Shown here piece by piece: positions 22,525 to 33,002 of a stretch of 48,508 nucleotides of DNA (positions within the stretch are counted from its first letter, which is position 1; each line of letters starts with the position of its first letter). This DNA is from Suillus spraguei. Lineage: Eukaryota > Basidiomycota > Agaricomycetes > Boletales > Suillaceae. The stretch is from the NCBI GenBank assembly GCA_016800925.1, contig JABCPU010000482.1, positions 1-48,508 on the forward strand, in the 5' to 3' direction. The position numbers were made by a program, and so were the translations under genes. The notes under the pieces were generated by a model. That model searched no databases, had not been told where the DNA came from, and worked only from the letters and a program-made list of their open reading frames with translations.

Positions 22525-23750
22525 ATGAACACTTCTTCCATGTCCACTTGTGACATAAAAATCTGGTGCACTTGGGCCCTGGCCATCACTCATGAAGCAG
22601 GGGCATATACTGAACAAAAATTCAATGCAGAGAAGACTGGAGGAGAACCAGTAATACCTTCTCCGAACCTGGACACTGATCTGGTGATGGTGTGCGATCG
22701 CTTGGCTGATGTACTCATAAAGGCATATAAAAATCCCAGTGGGTCTTCCTGCAGATGTTGAAAATGTGTTTGATCATTCAAATTCCTTCATGACAGTTAA
22801 GATGCAGATTGATATTGCAAGATATAGCAAATTGATATCCCCAAAGAACACTGGGCATAATGAGGAGAAAGAGGAGAAGTTGCTTGAGAGGTGTCCTCCT
22901 GGCCATGAGGGCACAAAGTTGGTGGACAAACCTGCCACAATTATCGATGTTTCCGGTACCATCATCGCATGGTACCTACAGAAGGAAATAAGGGCGGCCA
23001 CTGATTTGCTGGGTCCAAGCCTCGAAAAAAGTGTAAAGGCTGATGGCAATTGGTGATATAATCAAGAATGGTTCAAACAGGGCTTGGAAAATGTTGGGTC
23101 AACTCCTGGATGCATCAATTTATCTCTGGCATGGTTTCAACAGGGCCATGAGGTAGGATGTGATGAGATAATGATTTCTGGAGTCAAACTCACCAATCCC
23201 ATAGAATCTGTCAGATCCAGAGGTATCTGCATCATTGAAGGGACCCTCCTCCGAGAATATCCTCAAAGCTATTGCAAGGCCGGCAGCCATCGCATCGGCG
23301 GCACTCAGGGTCATGCATCCTCAGCAGTATTTTGCAGGGTTACAAGCCTTGTCACACCTCAGAGATAAGGCACTGAGCAAGGAACTGCCACAGATGCCAG
23401 AGACCCTGCAGTACTGGGCATCCGTGTTTAACAGCCTCTCCATCATTTCCAATCGGGAAACCCCCAATCATTGAGACCATTTATCGATTCCTGAATGCTT
23501 TGATATTCTCACCACCGTGGGGAACTTTTCTAATGCTCGGATGAGTATGCCAAGCCTTCAGCTGGAATTCAGGTATGATTCTGGCTGTATGATTGCATTT
23601 TCGGGAAGAATTGTGAGACATGGGGTTGATGGAGTGGAAGGGGATCGGATTGCTTGGGCATGGTATATGAGGGATTCTGTGCACATTTATGCCGGGGTTC
23701 CCTCATGTGGATGGGCTAGGGTCGAAGGCCGCATACTAACCATGGTGTGA
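22525..23750 (+). pseudogene. TET/JBP-type 2-oxoglutarate/Fe(II) dioxygenase, nonsense-mutated
   Basis: Fungal TET/JBP enzymes oxidise 5-methylcytosine in DNA. Visible in order: an N-terminal region of uncertain start (22525 onward), PPGHEGTKLVDKPATIIDVS with IIAWYLQKEI, CINLSLAWFQQGHE (about 23110), RPAAIASAALRVMHPQQY, ASVFNSLSIISNRETPNH, then the metal site. The proximal His (23469-23471) and Asp (23475-23477) of HxD are present, but the middle codon is TGA (23472-23474), where HRD is usual. Downstream are FRYDSGCMIAFSGRIVRHGV with the distal His (23619-23621) and GDRIAWAWYMRDSVH with a candidate 2-oxoglutarate Arg (23646-23648). A second TGA (23054-23056) follows GNW. A 46-bp intron at about 23223-23268 would keep frame. 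Catalytic residues survive apart from the two stops, so inactivation is recent or partial. Confidence 0.8.
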
Positions 23751-23847
23751 AAGATCAAAGAAGTTGAAAGAGTTGTTACCCATGTTAGTAGCAACACACG
23801 AATACCATGTACCAATTAGAGCATCAACAGTTCTGGAACTCAAGTTG

Positions 23848-25530
23848 GAAGTCGAGTTCCATGAATTGAGTCCCTAACTCTGTGTATCTCGGGACTCGGG
23901 ACTCGATACTCGAAATCTGGGACTCAATGATCGATAGTCCGAATTCAGGCTTGACACTCGGGACTCAGCAAAGTGTGAGGCAGCACAATGTGAGGCAACA
24001 GACTTTGATCCACACATTTTGACTGCCAAACACCGAACCCTGGCAGCCGGCAGCCGGCACTCGGGACTCGGGACTGATAACAATGTGAAAGATATGAATT
24101 CACATATAGTAAGTGCCAAACCCTGAACTCCGGCAGCCGGAACTCGGGACTCGGGACTCAGAACAATGTGAAAGATATGAATTCACATATCATAAATGCC
24201 GAACTCCAAACCCCGGCAGCCGGCACTCAGGACTTGGGACTCAGAATAATGTGCAAGTCATTGATCCACACATGTTGAGGGCCAAACTCCAAACCCCGGC
24301 AGCCGGCAGTCGGGACTTGGGACTCAGAACAATGTGAAAGATATTGATTCCCACATGTAAAGTGCCGAACACCGAATGCCAAACCCCGGAACCCAGAACT
24401 CAGCACTCAGAATCATGTGAAATTTAGTGAGCCACATATGTTGAGGGCCGAAGCCCGAACCCCGGCAGCCGGCAGTCGGGACTCGGGACTTAGAACAATG
24501 TGAAAGATACTGATTCCCACATGTAAAGTGCCGAACCCTGAACCCTGGCAGCCGGAACTCGGGACTCGGGACACACAACATTGTGAATGATATTGATGCA
24601 CACATGTTGAGTGCTGAACACCGACTGCCGAGCCCCGGCACCCGGAACTCGGCACTCGGCACTCAGAATAATCCACACATGTTGAGTGCCGAACCCCGAA
24701 CTCTGGCAGCCGGAACTCGGGACTCACAACATTGTGAATGATATTGATTCCAACATGTGAAGTGCCAAACGTCAAATGCCAAGCCCTGGCACCCGGAACT
24801 CGGCACTCAGAATAATGTGAAATTTATTGATCCACACATGTTGAGTGCTGAACCCCAAACACCGGCAGCTGGAACTTGGGACTCAGGACTCACAACATTG
24901 TGAATGACATTGATCCACACATGTTAAGTGCCGAACGACAACTGCCGAGCCCTGGCACCCGGAACTTGGCACTCGGCACTCAGAATAATCCACACATGTT
25001 GGGTGCTGAACCCCAAACTCCGGCAGCTGGGACTCAGGACTCACAACATTGTGAATGATATTGATGCACACATGTTAAGTGCTGAACACCGACTGCTGAG
25101 CCCCAGCACCTGGAACTCGGCACTCGGCACTCAGAATAATCCACACATGTTGGGTGCTGAACCCTGAACTCTGGCAGCTGGGACTTGGGACTCACAACAT
25201 TGTTAATAATATTGATGCACACATGTTAAGTGCCAAACGCCAACTGCCGAGCCCCGGAACCCGGAACTCGGCACTCGACACTCAGAATAATGTGAAAGTT
25301 ATTGATCCACACATGTTGAGTGCCAAACCCCGCACCGTCGCACAAATATCTATTTTGTCTCGAACCTTGAGTGCTGAACCCCAAATCATGAAATCTGGTA
25401 GTCCACAATTTTGGGGTTCAGGGTTCGGTACCTAAGATTCGTGACTCACCACTCAGAAATATGTGAGGCAATCTTGCCATTCGGAAGTCGAGTCCCATGA
25501 ATTGAGTCACAAACTCTGAGTACCTTGGCA
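23848..25530 (+). repeat. Satellite array A (about 75-92 bp units) with flanking direct repeats
   Basis: About 17 imperfect units recur between 23990 and 25330, marked by CACATGTTGAGTGCCGAAC, then CCGGCAGCCGGAACTCGGG, then CAATGTGAA. Spacing alternates around 76 and 84 bp. Within units, 7-bp ACTCGGC/ACTCGGG steps repeat. The array is bracketed by direct repeats GGAAGTCGAGT..CATGAATTGAGTC at about 23849 and 25485. The 3' end (GGTAGTCCACAATTTTGGGG, about 25400) is shared with array B. The translated frames in it, on both strands, are repeat artefacts. Confidence 0.8.
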
Positions 25531-25683
25531 CTCGGGCATTCACCACTCAGCATTTGGGATTTAGGACTCTACATCCGGATCTTGAAATCCAGTCCTCGAA
25601 ATCCAGAACAAAATATTCAGGAGTCAAGACAATCATTTGGATGGAATATAATATTTTACATCATGTATGAAATGAAGACCATT

Positions 25684-26486
25684 CTAATCTAAACACAGTG
25701 AAGAGCACTCCACTCCCCTGCCTCTCTTCAATCTCTGTAGCATGTCAGTGTACATCTTCACCTCTGCCATCTTCTCATGGATACCCTCATCTTGCTCCTC
25801 CATCAATGCTACCAGGCGTGCTTGAATCATCTGAAGTCCCATCACTGATGGGCCTGATGAGTCATTTACCTCCTCAGGAAGAACCAAGCCATCATCCTCA
25901 ACTCCATTTTCCATCCAATGCTGGTAGTGAACGACACAGGACCTCATGATTTGACCCCATTGCCATGGTTCATTCGGAATTTCGGTGTGTCCCATCCACC
26001 ATGGAGTATCATAGCTGGGAATAATCCGGGATAGATGTCCTGGAGCTGCGACATCATCAAACTGACATAGGTGGGATGAAAAGATGTGGTCTGGAACAGT
26101 GTTCCAGGTGAGCATGGGATACAATGTCAGGACATGAGCGACTGGGCTTGGAACAACAGAAACGATGTTCCTTGCAGCTGAGTACTGCAGGAGTGGAGTA
26201 ACAAATGTCTGTTGGAAATCTCAGCATTGCCCACCAAAGTCAGCCCGTCATCCAGTCATCAGTCACTTACATTGATCTCCAATTGCAGCCCGGCTTTAAA
26301 GTACATGATCCAGGCAGAAGAGGGATGGTTGTTAGCAGCCTCCATCTGATATTGAGAGATACATGCGCGGATGCGCGATGCAGCCATATTCAAAGTACAA
26401 GAAATATCTTGAAGGTTCAGCTTCACGGGTTGCCAGTGATGTCCAGTATTTGGAGTGCCAGATGTGGATGCAGGAGTTTCAGGCAT
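25684..26486 (-). CDS. Unknown protein, 246 aa, two exons, intact
   Basis: The start at 26486 gives MPETPASTSGTPNTGHH. Exon 1 is 26486-26271, a GT-AG intron 26270-26209 (GTAAGT...CAACAG) keeps phase 0, and exon 2 runs 26208-25684. The second exon reads TFVTPLLQYSAARNIVSVVP, then LTWNTVPDHIFSSHLCQFDD, PSYDTPWWMGHTEIPNEPWQ, an acidic VEDDGLVLPEEVND, and a C-terminal predicted coiled coil (ARLVALMEEQDEGIHEKMAE). I do not recognise a domain. It lies 172 bp downstream of the KDZ stop on the same strand, inside the giant element. Unlike its neighbours it has no premature stop, so it may still be expressed. It could be an accessory protein of the transposon. Confidence 0.6.
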
Positions 26487-26524
26487 GGCTAATGCAAGAG
26501 TGTGACGCTGGGAATGACACTGAC

Positions 26525-29500
26525 AGATGGTGAAGAGGTGATGATATGAGTCACTGATGGATGGATTAGAAATTCAAACTCTGACATGGGCTGACCCGGA
26601 CAATTCCCGGGACTCAATGTTTGGGTGTCAAATATGTGTTTCATCAGCAAAACAAATTCATTCATGTGCACCATCGATCAACGCAGGCTGCAGGTCTTGA
26701 AATGCTGCCTGTGCATCCTGAGCTAGTGAGGAATACATTTGAGACTGCCTTCCGGCATAGCATGCATGACCTGGAAGTTGTTTCAACAATGATTCCTGCA
26801 TCCAGGCACCCCATTGGGTTGCCTTCCACAAGAAAAAGTTGCATGTCCAATCCATCTCTGATTGCACCAATGATATTTCTTCCATCCATTGATCTTGTAG
26901 TGCCTTTGCCCGAAGCCAATGAACTCGGTAAACTTGGGATGGGTCCTGTCAGCTCACCACAGGATATATCAAGCATGCCTGAACTCACATTCCTCATTCC
27001 ACAAATTTTCTGGACCCTCCATATCGACTTCCACTGACCAGAACCAAGCGAGGGACTCGTTTCGCTGACCTTGGGCATTTGGATCACCGACGGCAGTGCT
27101 GATTTTGAGCTGCTTGCAAAGCAGGGGTTTGTATTTCTGAAGCTGGTCTGGCCCCGGCTCAAGTTGTATCATTTGCTTCCTGGTTTTTGTATATATACTG
27201 GCATGTAGGGATACTGCCTGCTGCACTGATGTCACCTGGGACCACGCTCGAGTTTTTAGGGCTTGAGATTTGGCTTGCCTAACTGTTGTTTGGAACAGGA
27301 TAGCCTTGTTGCACAAGTGAATGCGGAGATTGTGCAGGGCATCATTGGCCTGCCCTTCACGAAGCGACATCTCCAACGGAATCAGATCCTCTGCCATACA
27401 GCATCTGCAATGTTCAACCCCGAGGTTTGATGGCAATGGAATTATGGTGAGCTCAGGTGAGTTTGTCCATGCATCAGATGTCTCGGTGAAATCTGCCAGG
27501 TCATCATCGATATCATCAAGAATATCTATGTTCAAGTCGTCAGGATCGTCATCTGCATCAAATCCCTCTCTGAGATGCATAAGAGCAGACCGAGTGAATT
27601 CATCTATCTGGCCTTGGAGACAATTGCATTGCCAGGCGATATCTAATCTCTGTGTCTCTGTCAATCGTCTTCCAATTCTGCGGACCTCGATGAGCAATGC
27701 AATTTGAGCCTCTTCAATTGCCAACCCAATGGATATCCATGTTGTCACAGATCTGCAAGAGGGTGCTGCATGACGGGCATTACCCGCATCTAGTAGTCTA
27801 AGCTCGATCTCCTTTTTGCTTGGTGCTAAGTGCAAAATGAATGCGGAGCTCCACGGAGACAAAGAATGTCAACTTACCCTTCTTGATATTGATTTCATAT
27901 AAATCCATCGCCGCAGGATCCCTGATTCTCTTGGACTGAGCGACCATCTCGCTGGCTAACCATTGTGTCTTTAAATTGCCGGGTGCAGCTTCATCTAGTC
28001 TGTCAAAAGCCTTGCCACTTTCGGCGATGCCATTCTTCGCCAGCTTGTATTTCCGGCAAAGAGTCCTTTTCATGTGGATCATCTTGCAGAAATTGGAATT
28101 GTTCAACTGATAATCAAGACATTCCTTTTGGTGCGGGGATGACATTCCCCGAGTGGCAGGGGACATCAGGTTGAGACACGCCCATAGGGTCTCCATGATC
28201 TCTCCATCAATCCGGCCAATGCCTTCAATAAAATTCGAAGCATATCGGACATAGCAACTGTCCTGATGTCCATGCACATGCCACAACCTGATTCCAGGAA
28301 TGATGGTCAGTTCCGGTACCATGTCAAGGTATTGGCTTCGATCCACCCGAACACGAAAGTGCTTGTTGTATTGAAAATTGATGTCATAGAAGGTGACAGC
28401 CCTGGTAATGCCTTCCATGTTGTGCTGGGCAGCCTCACAAAGGGCATAGTCCATGTTCATTTGTCTGCAAATGATGCATGGTCAACTAGTGAATGTCGAA
28501 TGGCATGTTTGGCTTGCCTTTCCCCTTTCTGAAAATCAACCATCGAGTGAGGGACAAAGCACCCATGCCGGGCGCAGGCAACTCCCCCGATTCCTGTGGA
28601 CTCGAGCTTGTGCCACGCCGCATTTGCTTGATTGACCGCCCAGTGATTGTTGCAGCTCGATTTTTCCACCGTGTCAGCAGCCTCCGCAAGATTCATTTTA
28701 TACCTGTCCTTTCCGACCATGAATCCAAGCCCATCTGAAAGCCAAACTTCATCGAGGGGATTAATGGGATGCAGGTGTTCAGCTTTGAAATTTCCATCCA
28801 TCACAAATGACTGGGTGTATTTCCAGCTTGGAGTTCTTATCATCGCTGAGTTCACTTCGGTATTGAACATGACTCACTCATCAAGTGATTCATCCCCTGA
28901 CAAAGATACATTAATCCCAGGCTGAGGACATGTCGGGCAAAATAATGCAAGATCTCCTGCATTCGGGATGTCAGAACGATGGCCATAGCCATGCCATTTC
29001 ATGGTCTTCAACTGCCTCCACTGTCAAGCGACTCTCATGAGCTCTCTGTATCGATCCTTGCCATGGCCTGTGTCAACATAATGTCCTTTAGATGAAGCAC
29101 AAATAGCATTACTGGAACAAGGTGTGGAAACATGCTCGAGGTCATTCACTGGAGCTTACTGTAATAGTTCATTGCGGAGGTGCCGCATTCAAGGTTGTCC
29201 AATAGAAAATAATCCAGCACTCCAAAGGTAAACATGGTCTTTGGCCTGTTAAACGATGCAGGAAAAAATCCATGCCAAAACATTTGAATGTCCAGACTCA
29301 TGGCATTTGGACAATCACAGCATCAAACCTCGAGGCGGTGAACTCTGTACTTGTCAACAATGACCATGGTGTTTTCCTTCAGCTGGAACTCAGGTCCCGA
29401 CACAGATGGAAGATCTTTGGGCTCAAGCTGGTCTTCAGGTTCATCTCCTTTGAACAAATCCCACCTATCTGTGAGCACCGGACATTGCTTGCCATCATGC

Positions 29501-30566
29501 CCGAGGTGTATGGTGAGTCCGACATGAGCGAGACAACTCCGCTCGAAGAATTGACCATTCCATTGACTGATCCAGTGGAAAGGATTGCAACGATGTTGAC
29601 TCCTGCAACAGCCCGTGCAATAGAGAGGTTCGCCAAGACAATCTTGACATTTGTAGACCCCATCCTGGTGGCAGATGATGCATCTCCTGTCTTCTGGTGG
29701 AGCTTCTCGATCCAGGAGGTGATGCAGATATGATTCCTGCCTTGGCAGCCATTGCCTGAGGTAGTCATTTTGACTCTGCATTTTTTATATTTAGCTATAG
29801 TTTGAATGACACTCCAACATTTAACATGAACTTTCCATGGTTTTTGGGAGTTGCAATGGCTCAAATGAGCCTCACATCATCCGGCCCAAGGTATACATCA
29901 TCACATGCATCTAATAAATGTCCGGTCAATTCGAAGATATACTGAAAGCAACACATACTGTTACAATCGTACGTGCCCCTATTCATTTTCTACTTCATTT
30001 ACCTTGTATATTACGTAACATGACTCCGACTCATATGCTTAACGCATCTGTACTATAGTTGCCTTCCTCCTTTGGATACGCACTTACATTCTCACGCCTC
30101 TCTTGGTCTGTGCGCACATATTGGCCTATTTAAGCACAGTGTACTCGTAGTAGATTCACTACTTTAATCTTACTGGGTTTTACCTGGAACCTCCTTCGCT
30201 TAGGTCTCCAACCTAAGTCGTCTTGAATCGTCTCTAAGTCTAAGCACTCCTTAGCCTTAGTCTCTATTCTCGCAGATACCTCTTAGACTTGTCTTTGAGG
30301 CTGAACCCTTGATCGTACTCGGAACGTGTTCCTTGTACTTTCACCTTGTTCTCTTTTGAACATTGTAAGAACTCCCAGCAGACCGCCTGTGTCTTTTCAC
30401 TGTCGCTGGTGACGCCACCCCAGTTCGTAACACATACCTGATGAAATCCGGGACTCAGTCTCATCATCCAGCCCAAGGTATACATCATCCAGTGCATCTT
30501 GTCCATCTCCGGTCAATTGAAAGCTATACTGAAAACAAAACATACCTAATGAAATCCGGGACTCGG
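26525..30566. repeat. Right arm of large inverted repeat (with solo LTR inside)
   Basis: Mirror of 17727-21289. 26525-29942 pairs without a difference I could find; beyond 29943 it is interrupted by a solo LTR (29959-30432) and continues to 30566 with four mismatches. The left arm has no LTR at the matching site (near 17855-17860). That shows the LTR either arrived after the duplication or was excluded from it. Confidence 0.9.
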
Positions 30567-30642
30567 TTGAGTTATCCACATCCATTGAGTTGTATTCAGT
30601 GACTGGAGGTTCATAAAATGTGACTGCTGGTTGAGATCTCAT
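26658..30642 (-). pseudogene. KDZ transposase, right copy (with N-terminus; nonsense-mutated)
   Basis: The start at 30642 gives MRSQPAVTFYEPPVTEY. The 5' region contains a tandemly duplicated exon-like block encoding DALDDVYLGLDDETESRIS-type sequence. The solo LTR sits at 29959-30432. The CxC2-type cysteine cluster lies at about 29695-29555, the DGNFKAEH core near 28800, HGHQD near 28260 and DGEIMETLW near 28190. The C-terminus ends at 26658 (DLQPALIDGAHE). The three in-frame TGA codons of the left copy are mirrored at 29323-29325, 29146-29148 and 29024-29026. Expected product is about 1000 residues, in the family range. Introns include the GC-AG one (28517-28465). Transcription would start from the short divergent region shared with the gene at 30830. 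Probably non-functional, but far more complete than the left copy. Confidence 0.85.
29959..30432 (+). repeat. Solo chromovirus LTR inside the KDZ gene
   Basis: 474 bp with the family ends, flanked by the 5-bp duplication CATAC (29954-29958 and 30433-30437). The left arm of the inverted repeat provides the empty site. It belongs to the LTR subfamily of 417-892 and 36574-37048. It separates the first KDZ exons from the rest of the gene. Confidence 0.93.
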
Positions 30643-30829
30643 GATGTCTGATCAACTAATCAAACTGATTGATAACTGATAACTTCGAAGTCCAACACAT
30701 GGCTGGCAACGGCTGAAAGTTGAACCATGACCAAACAAAGACAATCAATCAATGCTTATCAAGATCATCCTTCAATTGTCTGGTTTCTTTTGAAACTTCC
30801 TAGTGATCACATCTTTCAAGTCAATCCAA
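30643..30829. promoter_or_regulatory. Divergent promoter region
   Basis: These 187 bp separate the KDZ start (30642, minus) from the start of the cysteine-cluster gene (30830, plus). No other gene fits here. Shared 5' space suggests co-expression of the transposase and its neighbour. I see no convincing TATA box on either strand. Confidence 0.5.
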
Positions 30830-32968
30830 ATGTCTACTTCAGTTGAAACCTCTTTGGCCGGTCTCAAGGCAACCACTGCTCAGATTGTGGGCATCATCTC
30901 CGGGGCTCAGCTCATGCCTGCCGGCACTGGCCAAGCCCACCTTGCTCTGACAGCACAAGTCACTAATCTTGTGGTAAGTACCATTCATGTGTTAATTTTA
31001 CTTTTGGTTTTTCTAATATCTGGGTAGGCTGAGATAGTCCGGGAGCATGAGAAATGGCCTTACATGCCTGGCATCATTGCATCCTGCTCCAAGGAGTTGA
31101 TGAGAGTTAGGTCCATGACTCCCCGGGTGTGGCCAAACTGGCACAGCATCAGCCATGACGACCCCCAGGTGTTGAAACACTCCTGGCACAGCAAGATTTG
31201 TGCCTGGGAGGTGTTAGGTGACCATTCAGGTGATCTCCCTGTCATGCCTAACCCTTCCATTGGCCCAATGACTGTGGACCTTCCCTCCCCACCCATCGTT
31301 GCCAGCAATATTGCTGGTTCTTCTACCCATGCCACCACCGAGCTCCAGGACAAGGGAAAAGGTAAGGTGGTTGTTACTGACCTAGAGCCGGACGTGGAAG
31401 GGAGCAGGAAGAGGAAGTCCCCCATGATGTCCGGACACTCTTGCTCACCTCCGAAGTCGGCGAAGAAGGGTCACAAGTGGGTCAAGGCAACTCGCAATGT
31501 GAAGCCGAAGGTGTTTGTGGAGTTGGAAGATGATGAAGACACAATTGTTCTGGTATGTTGTCCAGCTCATTGTTTTCATTCTCTCAATTTTCTGTAGCCT
31601 ATTTCGAGTGGAGTGCCAGTGCTCAACATGCCCTGGACTTCCACAATTGTTGTAGGGATGCCCCATTCCCCACGTTCACCCCATTCCCCAAAGAAGCAAT
31701 TATTTGGTCCTGCTTCGGTAAGTAATATTTTGTCGTCCAGCACTTGGAGAAATGCTTATATATCATCAGCTCATTGCTGGCAGTCCACCCAAGGTGATGG
31801 TGAGTCATCATTCTTTGTCCAGACCTCCTGCCTATGCTTACCTATTGTCAGGCCACCTCTGGCAGTCGTCCAGAGGTCGTCGAGACCCCCCAGGCAATGT
31901 CCAGCACTCCAGCTGAGGAACCTGCAGTCATGGATACAGGTGATATTCTCATTCCCAGCCCAGTGAGTACTCAAATGAATTCCAATGAGTCCATCAACTA
32001 ATGGAACCCACAGAACAACCCCTGCCATTATTTCACCCAGGAGAATTGGCCCTGCGCCACTTGGTTGGACAGGAGGACCTGTGCTCCATGTTTGTCATGC
32101 GTCCGCTGCGCCACCAAGAAGATCAAATGTGTCCCAGCATCAATGGGATCCCCACCCAAATGCATTCGAGGGAAGTCTACCACCTGGCAGACTTGCTCCA
32201 GGACACCTTCCAGAGCTCCCTCCAATGCGCCAGCTGCCTCGCAGTCCAAAACCCGAACTCGAAGTCAATCTCATGGCCCCTCCGGCACTCTGGCTGTCCC
32301 TGCTGTGACCACACCCAAGGCACAGTCCTGTGGGTGCAGCAAGACAATCACTGCCACCAAGACACCTGCACCTGCACCAGCTAGTGAGTCACCCCAGTTT
32401 TCTATGACCATCTGACCTTATCTTTCACTTAGCTATTCCATCTTCGAGCACCGCAGTTCCTTGTCCGGCACTCGATGTGCCCATGCCGGATCTCCATTCC
32501 ATGGCAATTGCAATTCGGGATGGTGCCGCTTGAATTGCTCTTCTTGAGGCTCGTGTGACAGAGCAGGATGGTAAGATTGATACCCTGCAATGCCTCCATG
32601 AGGGCCTTTGTCGCAAAGTCATCGACCAGCACCCTTCATTTCCACTTCCCAACTCTGCTGTCAATGCAACCTTTTTGCTTGATCAATCTGTCCCCCTGTC
32701 CATCTCACCCCTCCCATCTGCACTTGCTCCCCTCATTGACTTGGATATGGCAGGGATGGAGCCTCCGTCTCCGAAAGTCCAGCCAGCATCTGTCATTGAG
32801 GGTCTCATATTTGAGCTCAGCCAGATTCAGCCTGAGGGTCCACAAATGTCCGGCGAAATTGTGGACCCAGATGATCTGGGCAACCTTGTGCCAGAATATG
32901 ATTCTGATGATATGGATGTTGAGGTGAAGGTTGAACCCTCTGCTGATGAGGGTGAAATGGCTACATAA
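30830..32968 (+). pseudogene. Cysteine-cluster protein, six exons, one premature stop
   Basis: The start at 30830 gives MSTSVETSLAGLKATTAQIV. Exons 30830-30973, 31028-31552, 31598-31717, 31852-31962, 32014-32383 and 32433-32968 join in frame with GT-AG introns, giving about 601 residues. Exon 2 has WPNWHSISHDDP and a basic stretch (GSRKRKSP...KKGHKWVK). Exon 5 has a Cys-rich block (CAPCLSCVRCATKKIKC, about 32080-32130) that resembles part of a fungal zinc cluster but does not fit the full Zn2-Cys6 spacing. Exon 6 has a predicted helix (IALLEARVTEQDGKIDTLQ) and an acidic C-terminus. The single in-frame TGA (32531-32533) falls just before IALLEAR, where RDGAARIALLE is the natural reading. This family is common beside KDZ genes, to my recollection; function unknown. 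Confidence 0.65.
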
Positions 32969-33002
32969 TTGTATGTTCATAGATGTATATAAATTGTTTG
33001 AA

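Noticed and set aside
23990..25330. CRISPR array
   Set aside because: Units have no constant repeat with unique spacers and the genome is eukaryotic.
23874..25435. Many open frames of 60-120 residues on both strands
   Set aside because: They follow the 75-92 bp satellite unit; the translations are repetitive and have no domain.
26621..28925. Long plus-strand frames in the right arm (and minus-strand ones in the left arm)
   Set aside because: They are shadows of the KDZ gene on the opposite strand.
32073..32130. Full Zn2-Cys6 transcription-factor domain
   Set aside because: The cysteine spacing fits only partly with C-X2-C-X6-C-X(n)-C-X2-C-X6-C.
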